Positions 59,112 through 64,000 of a stretch of DNA of 64,000 bases are shown one piece after another. This stretch comes from CAIYRG01 sp963747255 (GTDB taxonomy: Bacteria; Pseudomonadota; Alphaproteobacteria; Micropepsales; Micropepsaceae). Below the pieces are notes generated by a model, which was not told the origin of the DNA, made no database searches, and saw only the letters and a program-made list of their open reading frames with translations. The position numbers and the translations under genes were made by a program. Where the stretch lies: positions 1 through 64,000 of the forward strand of contig CAVVEG010000007.1 in the NCBI GenBank assembly GCA_963747255.1. Direction: 5' to 3'. The stretch's first letter is position 1. The number at the start of each line of letters is the position of its first letter.

Positions 59112-60206
59112 ATGCCGTTCCGGCCAGACAAGCCGTTCAATGATCTGCCGCCGTTGCCGCCGGGGTCGGATATTGAGACCCGATCCGTTCTGAAAGCCGC
59201 CATCGAGGCAAGGGCGGCGCTTGCCGAACTCAAAGTGGCCGGCAAGCTCATTCCCAATCAGGCAGTTCTCATCAATAGCATCCCGCTCCTGGAAGCCCAG
59301 GCAAGTTCCGAAATCGAAAACATCGTCACGACGACCGACCGGCTGTTCCGCTTTGCTGATCGCGCCGCGGAAGCGGAAGCCGATCCCGCAACCAAAGAGG
59401 CCCTGCGTTATCGTACCGCCCTTAATGACGGATTTGCCGAATCTGCGAAACGACCGCTCACAACCGCCACAGCGGTCAAGATTTGCCGCACGATTAGGGG
59501 AATTGAAACCGACATCCGTGCCACGCCCGGCACTGCCCTGATGAATGAAGGCACGGGCGCCGTCGTATATACGCCTCCGGAGGGGCAATCGCGGCTTCGG
59601 GACTTGCTGGCGAACTGGGAACGGTATTTGCACGAACATGAGGAAACCGATCCCCTCGTTCGCATGGCAGTGGCGCATTACCAATTCGAAGCCATTCATC
59701 CGTTTACAGATGGAAATGGGCGCACGGGCCGTATCTTGAACCTCCTGTTTCTGGTCGAAAAGGGATTGCTGGCGTTGCCCGTCCTGTATCTCAGCGGATA
59801 CATCATTCGACACAAATCCGATTACTATCGGCTGCTTCTCAGGGTAACGACCAACTCAGCCTGGGAAGAATGGATCGCGTTCATGCTGCGTGCGGTCCTC
59901 GAAACGGCCCATTGGACGACAATCAAAATCGGCGCCATCCGTGATTTGCTCGACGAAACAGCCGCAACAATCCGGCGCGATGCGCCCAAGATTTATTCCC
60001 GCGAGCTCGCTGATCTGATTTTTGTCCAGCCTTACTGCCGAATTGGCAACCTAGTGGACGCCGGAATCGCGCAACGGCAATCCGCGTCGGTCTACCTCAA
60101 AAAACTTGCGGACATCGGGATCCTCGAAGGGCGAAAAATTGGACGTGAAAAGCTGTTCGTAAATCCGCGGCTTCTGGAACTCTTGACCGGCCCACAGCCG
60201 CAGTAG
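59112..60206 (+). CDS. Fic/DOC family protein with N-terminal Fic_N and C-terminal winged helix
   Basis: Intact, about 364 residues. Fic_N-type N-terminus ('PFNDLPPLPPGSDIETRSVL'), inhibitory-helix-like 'SSEIENIVTT' (S-x-x-x-E-N, the self-inhibiting class II form). The Fic motif 'HPFTDGNGRTGR' is complete (residues 196-207), and the C-terminus is winged-helix-like ('GIAQRQSASVYLKKLADIGI', 'LEGRKIGREKLFV'). Predicted to AMPylate or otherwise nucleotidylate a target, held off by its own N-terminal helix. ATG 59112 is preferred; ATG 59052 lies inside the half-site array. The C-terminal DNA-binding domain suggests autoregulation. Confidence 0.92.
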   Translation: MPFRPDKPFNDLPPLPPGSDIETRSVLKAAIEARAALAELKVAGKLIPNQAVLINSIPLLEAQASSEIENIVTTTDRLFRFADRAAEAEADPATKEALRYRTALNDGFAESAKRPLTTATAVKICRTIRGIETDIRATPGTALMNEGTGAVVYTPPEGQSRLRDLLANWERYLHEHEETDPLVRMAVAHYQFEAIHPFTDGNGRTGRILNLLFLVEKGLLALPVLYLSGYIIRHKSDYYRLLLRVTTNSAWEEWIAFMLRAVLETAHWTTIKIGAIRDLLDETAATIRRDAPKIYSRELADLIFVQPYCRIGNLVDAGIAQRQSASVYLKKLADIGILEGRKIGREKLFVNPRLLELLTGPQPQ

Positions 60207-60221
60207 GCCGCGAGAGACGTG

Positions 60222-60712
60222 ATGAAATTCCGACACAATGACTTTGAATTTGAAGTCCCTGATCGATGGTGGGTCGAATCAAAAATGACGGAGTTCCGGC
60301 CCGCAGATAATTGCTATCGGTATGATTCGCCAACAGATGATCCGGTCGTAATCATAGCTATCACCGATGTTGAACCGGTCCGGCGTTCATGATCTGCGAG
60401 GGTCTTCAACGATAACGACGAGGGTAGCGCTGAATTCCGCGTGAAACGTCTGTTTGATGGCTTCCGGACCAATGCCGTCGTGCCGCCGGTCAAATGCGTT
60501 GAGGTCAAGGACGGGCCTTACCGGTACAAATTGAATCACGGCGTACACAGACTATATTGCTCAGTCGCTGTAGGTTTTACTCATATTCCAACGTTCGTGG
60601 TGGAGCCGTTCGATCCTGGCCCGCCAACTACTAAATTCGCGCCACACGACAGCGATCTTGCGCCGGACGGTGCTTTCATCGGGAGCACCGTCGCCGGCGA
60701 TAGCTTCGAACC
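60222..60712 (+). pseudogene. Unrecognised small gene after fic (one frameshift)
   Basis: ATG 60222 opens 'KFRHNDFEFEVPDRWWVES' and 'YDSPTDDPVVIIAITDVEP'. After a frameshift near 60390 the frame continues 'AEFRVKRLFDGFRTNAVVPP', 'VKCVEVKDGPYRYKLNHGVH' and 'RLYCSVAVGFTHIPTFVVEP'. The second part faintly resembles a ParB-like N-terminal fold (a 'PYRY..NHGVHRL' loop), but I do not assign a function. It begins 15 bases after the fic stop, so co-transcription is likely. Its reading frame runs into repeat copy C, where its true end is lost. Confidence 0.5.
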
Positions 60713-60797
60713 ACACCCGACCGCATTGGAGGGCATTCGACTGCACCCGTGGGTTGCCGAAGCACGGAAACCGACGGACACAGTGCGGACACGGAAT
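60713..60797. repeat. Dispersed repeat, copy C
   Basis: Aligns with copy A over about 85 bases, from ACACCCGACCGCATT through 'CGACGGACACAGTGCGGACA' to CACGG, with few mismatches. Copies A and C are the outer pair, 5.07 kb apart and in the same orientation. Confidence 0.75.
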
Positions 60798-60884
60798 TTC
60801 GCGATCAACCTTCGGCGCGCATAGTTCTCAAGCGGCTGCGAAAGCAATGGCGGGCAAAAGCGGATCTGCTGCCCACACGCGCCG

Positions 60885-61343
60885 TTACCGCGCCACGGCG
60901 ATTGCGGAAATTTCGATTTTCACATCGCGCGCGAGACGGGCAACCTGGACAGTCGCGCGCGCCGGCGGCGCAGCTTTGAAGAAAGTCGCATAAACCTGGT
61001 TCATACGGTCGAATTCATTGACGTCCGTGAGATACACGGTAGTCGAAACGACTTCTTCCATGGTCAGCCCGGCCGCGGCGAGGATCGCCCTGATATTTTC
61101 CAGCGCGCGGCGCGTCTGCTCCTCGATCGTTGCATTCGCCATCGCCTGGTTTGTCTTCGGATCGATGGCGATCTCTCCGGAGACATAGACGGTGTTTCCA
61201 ACGCGTATGGCTTGCGAATAAGGGCCGATGGCGTTAGGCGCCAACGGCGTCGCGATAACCTTTCTGCTGTTTTCCTGGGCGGTGCCGGGCGCGGCCAGGG
61301 CAAGCAATGTCAACGCGGCCAGAATGCCGGTCCTATGCTGCAT
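60885..61343 (-). CDS. RidA-family protein with signal peptide
   Basis: Intact, about 152 residues. Signal peptide 'ILAALTLLALAAPGTAQE' followed by a complete RidA (YjgF/YER057c) domain: 'PNAIGPYSQAIRVGNTVYVS', 'IEEQTRRALENIRAILAAAG' and 'VVSTTVYLTDVNEFDRMNQV'. The catalytic Arg of true enamine/imine deaminases, near the C-terminus ('PARATVQVARLARD'), is present (R-A-T-V). Periplasmic RidA relatives are known but little studied. ATG 61343 is chosen because the signal peptide starts there. Confidence 0.9.
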   Translation of the reverse strand: MQHRTGILAALTLLALAAPGTAQENSRKVIATPLAPNAIGPYSQAIRVGNTVYVSGEIAIDPKTNQAMANATIEEQTRRALENIRAILAAAGLTMEEVVSTTVYLTDVNEFDRMNQVYATFFKAAPPARATVQVARLARDVKIEISAIAVAR

Positions 61344-61366
61344 GGTCGAAGTCTCCAGATGGCAGA

Positions 61367-61780
61367 TCATGGCGGTACCTGCGGAAACGCTGGAATCTCC
61401 GGTGGCAGGATGATCCAGTCGTGTTTGTGCTGCGTCCCGACGCTGCGCTTCGGTCGGCCGAATTCCGGGTCGGCAAAATTTCCTGCTGCGATGCCGATGT
61501 GCTGCGGTCGCAGGTCGAGCATCCAGTACACCGTGCCGCCGCATTCCGGGCAGAAATAGTTGGTGAGGGTGCGATCGGTGCCTTCGACCTCACGCGTATA
61601 GGTTTTCGGCGTGCCTTCGAGTTTTACGTCTTCGCGCCGGAAGTAAACGCCGACACCAAACGGACTTCCGGTTCGCCGCTGACACTGAATGCAGTGGCAA
61701 AGCACGGTAAAGCTGGGCTCCGCACTCACCATCGCGGAAATCCCTCCGCAGGAGCAGCGCGCAATACGCGTCTTGCTCAT
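61367..61780 (-). CDS. GFA family protein (DUF636, zinc-binding)
   Basis: Intact, about 137 residues. Zinc ligands 'ARCSCGGI', 'VLCHCIQCQRRTGSPFGVGV' and 'YFCPECGGTVYWMLDLRP' form the complete CENP-V/GFA fold. The end 'DWIILPPEIPAFPQVP' is normal. Relatives bind S-hydroxymethylglutathione or unknown small thiols; the original formaldehyde-activating role is disputed. ATG 61780. It lies 23 bases upstream of the RidA gene on the same strand. The degenerate gene at 55041-55562 belongs to the same family. Confidence 0.9.
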   Translation of the reverse strand: MSKTRIARCSCGGISAMVSAEPSFTVLCHCIQCQRRTGSPFGVGVYFRREDVKLEGTPKTYTREVEGTDRTLTNYFCPECGGTVYWMLDLRPQHIGIAAGNFADPEFGRPKRSVGTQHKHDWIILPPEIPAFPQVPP

Positions 61781-61874
61781 GTTATGGCATCCAGGAATGA
61801 GAGATGGTGGCCGAAGTAGTCCCAACAACCCATCAGGCTCGGCCGCGTCTTCTGGCGGAGCACTTTTATCTCCC

Positions 61875-63404
61875 TCAGTGAGCTTGCACGGGCAGTTTCT
61901 TCAGCTCGCGACGCATGATTTTGCCGGAACTGGTCTTTGGAAGATCGGCGACAAACTGGATCGCGCGGGGAACTTTGTAGGCCGCCAGTTGCTTGCGGCA
62001 GAGGTCGAGAATCAACTCCGGGTCTGGCGAGGTGCCGGATTTCAGCACCACATAAGCTTTCGCAATTTCACCCTTCAGTTCATCCGCAACTCCGCCGACC
62101 GCGACCATCGCCACCGAAGAATGCGCTGCCACGACGTGCTCGATTTCCGCGGGCCAGACCTTAAATCCAGCCGTGTTGATCATGTCCTTCTTGCGATCGA
62201 CGACGTAATAGTAACCCTCGGCATCCCTGTACGCGATGTCGCCGGTATGCATCCAGCCGTCCGGTTCGATCGTCTCCCGTGTGGCGCTCTCATCGCCGAA
62301 ATAGCCTTGCATCACGATTGGACCGCGGATCATCAGTTCGCCGTCCTCGCCATCTGGGAGGGTGTATCCGGCATCATCCACATTTGCGATCCGGCATTCG
62401 ACAAATGGAATCGGAATCCCAATCGAGCCCAGCCGCGAAGGCGCATGGAACGGATGTGTCGTGCCAAGGCCTGAGATTTCTGTCATCCCCCAGATTTCTT
62501 TTAGCGGACAGCCGAAGCGGTCTTCGACGTCAGCCATTTTGGGAATCGGCATGGTTTGTCCGCCTACCATGCAAACCCGCAGGGACGAGAGATCGGCGGC
62601 CGGAAGACTCGGGCAATTCAGCATGTACATGTACATCGTGGGCACGCCCTCGATCATCGTGACGCGATGTGTCGCCGCGAGGCCGACAGCGGTATCCGGA
62701 TCGAAGCGCGGCATCTAAATCAGCGTCGCGCCCGAGATCATGCAGGCGTTCAGGAGGCAGGTGCCGTACACATGCGGTAACGGGACAGCCGTCAGCACCG
62801 TATCGCTTTGGGTACGGACGATCATGTTGCTGTACATCGCTGCACTCAGGATCACTCCGCGATGCGTCGTCATGGCGCCTTTCGGATGCCCCGTGGTGCC
62901 GGAAGTGTAGCCTACCGATGCGGTGTCCGGTGGATTTCTCGCGGGGAACCCGTCGCCGATTGCCGCGCGCGCGATCAGATCATCAAAAGCCACTCCACCG
63001 GTTAGTGGCGTCTCATCAAGAAGGATCACCTGCTCGACCGGCGTGTGCCTTTGCACATCGAGGAAGGCGACCGCCTTTTCGTGCGAGAAGATCGCAAATC
63101 GTGGCGCGCAGTCTCTCGCCGCAAAAACCACTTCATCTTGGGTCAGCATCGAATTCAGCGGATTGACGACCCCGCCCGCCTTCAGCGCACCGTAATAGGC
63201 GACGACCCATTGCCAGCAGTTTGCGGCGGAAAGGCTGACGCGGTCGCCGGCGCGAAGCCCGAGGCCGACGAGGCCAGTGGCGAAGCGCGTCGACAGCTCA
63301 TCGAGGCGGCCGAACGAGAACGCCGTGTCGCCGATGATGAAAGCGGTTTTCGCGCCGAATTTCGCGGCGGCTGCGGGAAGCACCTGTGCCAGCGACGAAA
63401 TCAT
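61875..63404 (-). pseudogene. Acyl-CoA synthetase (AMP-dependent ligase) interrupted by an in-frame TAG
   Basis: About 509 codons in one frame. The AMP-binding P-loop is 'VGYTSGTTGHPKGAMTTHRG'. A5-like 'LKEIWGMTEISGLGTTHPFH', A7/A8 'GWMHTGDIAYRDAEGYYYVV' with 'DRKKDMINTAGFKVWPAEIE', and the C-terminal catalytic Lys in 'LPKTSSGKIMRREL' are all present. The only defect is a TAG at 62715-62717 between 'SGATLI' and 'MPRFDPDTAV', where relatives have Leu or Val; a single substitution from TTG explains it. No frameshift is needed. Without readthrough the enzyme loses its C-terminal half. Specificity is probably for medium or long-chain fatty or aromatic acids. Confidence 0.9.
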
Positions 63405-63624
63405 CGGTGAGCCCTCCCCGGCACAATCGACGATGCTTGTGCATGCTCACGACCGAAGATTGGAGTCCCAACACTCCCGCGAGCGCAACCTTAAAATATA
63501 TTTCTTCAGGCCATATCTCCAGCGATTGTCGAGGACGAGGACGCGGTCAACGTGTATCGCCGTCTCGTTCCGTAGCGCTGGCTGGCACGGGATCCGGAGC
63601 CAGCCATTTTGCTCCGAGGCGCGG

Positions 63625-64000
63625 TTACGACCGCGGCCCAAATTTCGCTGCCTCTCTCATTGGCGGCAACACGAACTGACGCAAAGCAGCGACAGTTTCT
63701 TGCAAGCTTGGCGGCTTCTCGCTGAGGACATTACGGTTGGTGAAAAACTCCCAGCGCTGGATCGCGTCGGGGTCGCGGGAGAACTCCTCCGTCAGACCAA
63801 CCGGCGGGTCATCCGGGATTGGAGTTCGCCGGCGAGCGAAAGTTGCCGCAATGGCCTTGGCCAGTTCTTCGACATCGAATTCCAAATGCCGGGACATCAT
63901 CCAGAGATCGTAGAAATCCTTCATGCGCCCATTCAATTTCCCAAGCACGGTAATTGCTTGAAGCTTCTCGGCGACAACCGTTTCCTTGGGGTACGCTCGA
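63625..64000 (-). CDS. AbiEii/AbiGii-like nucleotidyltransferase toxin, C-terminal part (runs off the window)
   Basis: The visible 125 codons continue beyond the window end: 'KETVVAEKLQAITVLGKLNG', 'RMKDFYDLWMMSRHLEFDV', 'EELAKAIAATFARRRTPIP'. The EK and R.KDFYD motifs are characteristic of the DUF1814/AbiEii MNT-fold toxin family. The catalytic GS...D part is outside the window. In relatives an AbiEi-type regulator precedes it, in an abortive-infection or toxin-antitoxin pair. The stop is at 63625; the 220 bases to the acyl-CoA synthetase start contain nothing recognisable. Confidence 0.8.
   Translation of the reverse strand, partial: RAYPKETVVAEKLQAITVLGKLNGRMKDFYDLWMMSRHLEFDVEELAKAIAATFARRRTPIPDDPPVGLTEEFSRDPDAIQRWEFFTNRNVLSEKPPSLQETVAALRQFVLPPMREAAKFGPRS

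Overview
The window comes from a Gram-negative bacterium, most likely a proteobacterium and plausibly an alphaproteobacterium. I infer this from the PEP-CTERM/exosortase accessory genes (prsK, prsR, prsT, Wza-, GumC- and FemAB-like genes, two PEP-CTERM proteins), the prkA-yeaH-spoVR operon and the types of insertion sequences. No rRNA operon, complete tRNA, CRISPR array or replication origin is visible. No exosortase gene is visible either, so the sortase for this locus must lie elsewhere.

Layout. 0-1.2 kb: remnants of IS66 and IS3 elements. 1.2-20.5 kb: a degenerate prsT, two long-chain N-acyl amino acid synthase-like genes (4.4-5.3 and 17.9-18.8 kb), a sigma54-driven PEP-CTERM gene, a methyltransferase, a cytochrome P450, a ThiF-nitroreductase fusion, a SPINDLY-like O-GlcNAc transferase, a permease/ATPase/membrane-fusion exporter whose fusion protein carries a SPOR domain, galE and a nucleotidyltransferase remnant. 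20.5-39.1 kb: polysaccharide and exosortase-accessory genes, including a GumC/Wzz protein fused to a decayed tyrosine-recombinase domain, a trypsin-like protease, a Wza-like exporter, an outer-membrane barrel, FemAB, a second prsT, the prsR/prsK two-component pair and an intact four-gene glycosyltransferase operon. 39.2-43.8 kb: an IS1182 scar, a TPR-sulfotransferase and a second sigma54-driven PEP-CTERM gene. 44-47 kb: an IS701-like transposase, a truncated regulator, a RelE-type toxin-antitoxin pair and a transposase scrap. 47-55.6 kb: housekeeping and stress genes. 55.5-60.8 kb: a mobile/defence patch with a tRNA-like scrap, a three-copy dispersed repeat, an AAA ATPase + RloB-like pair, an intact-ended IS630 and a Fic protein. 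60.9-64 kb: RidA, GFA protein, an acyl-CoA synthetase broken by an amber codon, and a partial AbiEii-type gene.

How it fits together. PrsK (sensor kinase) and PrsR (sigma54 activator) should switch on PEP-CTERM genes. Both PEP-CTERM genes have a GG-N10-GC promoter, and upstream of each are two copies of an 18-bp palindrome of form TGTNA-N7-WTACA. A fifth copy lies in front of prsK. I propose this palindrome as the PrsR enhancer, with autoregulation. The N-acyl amino acid synthases with P450, methyltransferase, ThiF-nitroreductase and exporter look like a lipid or signal pathway attached to the surface-protein and polysaccharide system.

Caveat. More than half of the longer genes are split by frameshifts while the protein sequence stays recognisable on both sides. 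This may be uncorrected indel error, real decay or both. Spans given for such genes are the reconstructed extents.
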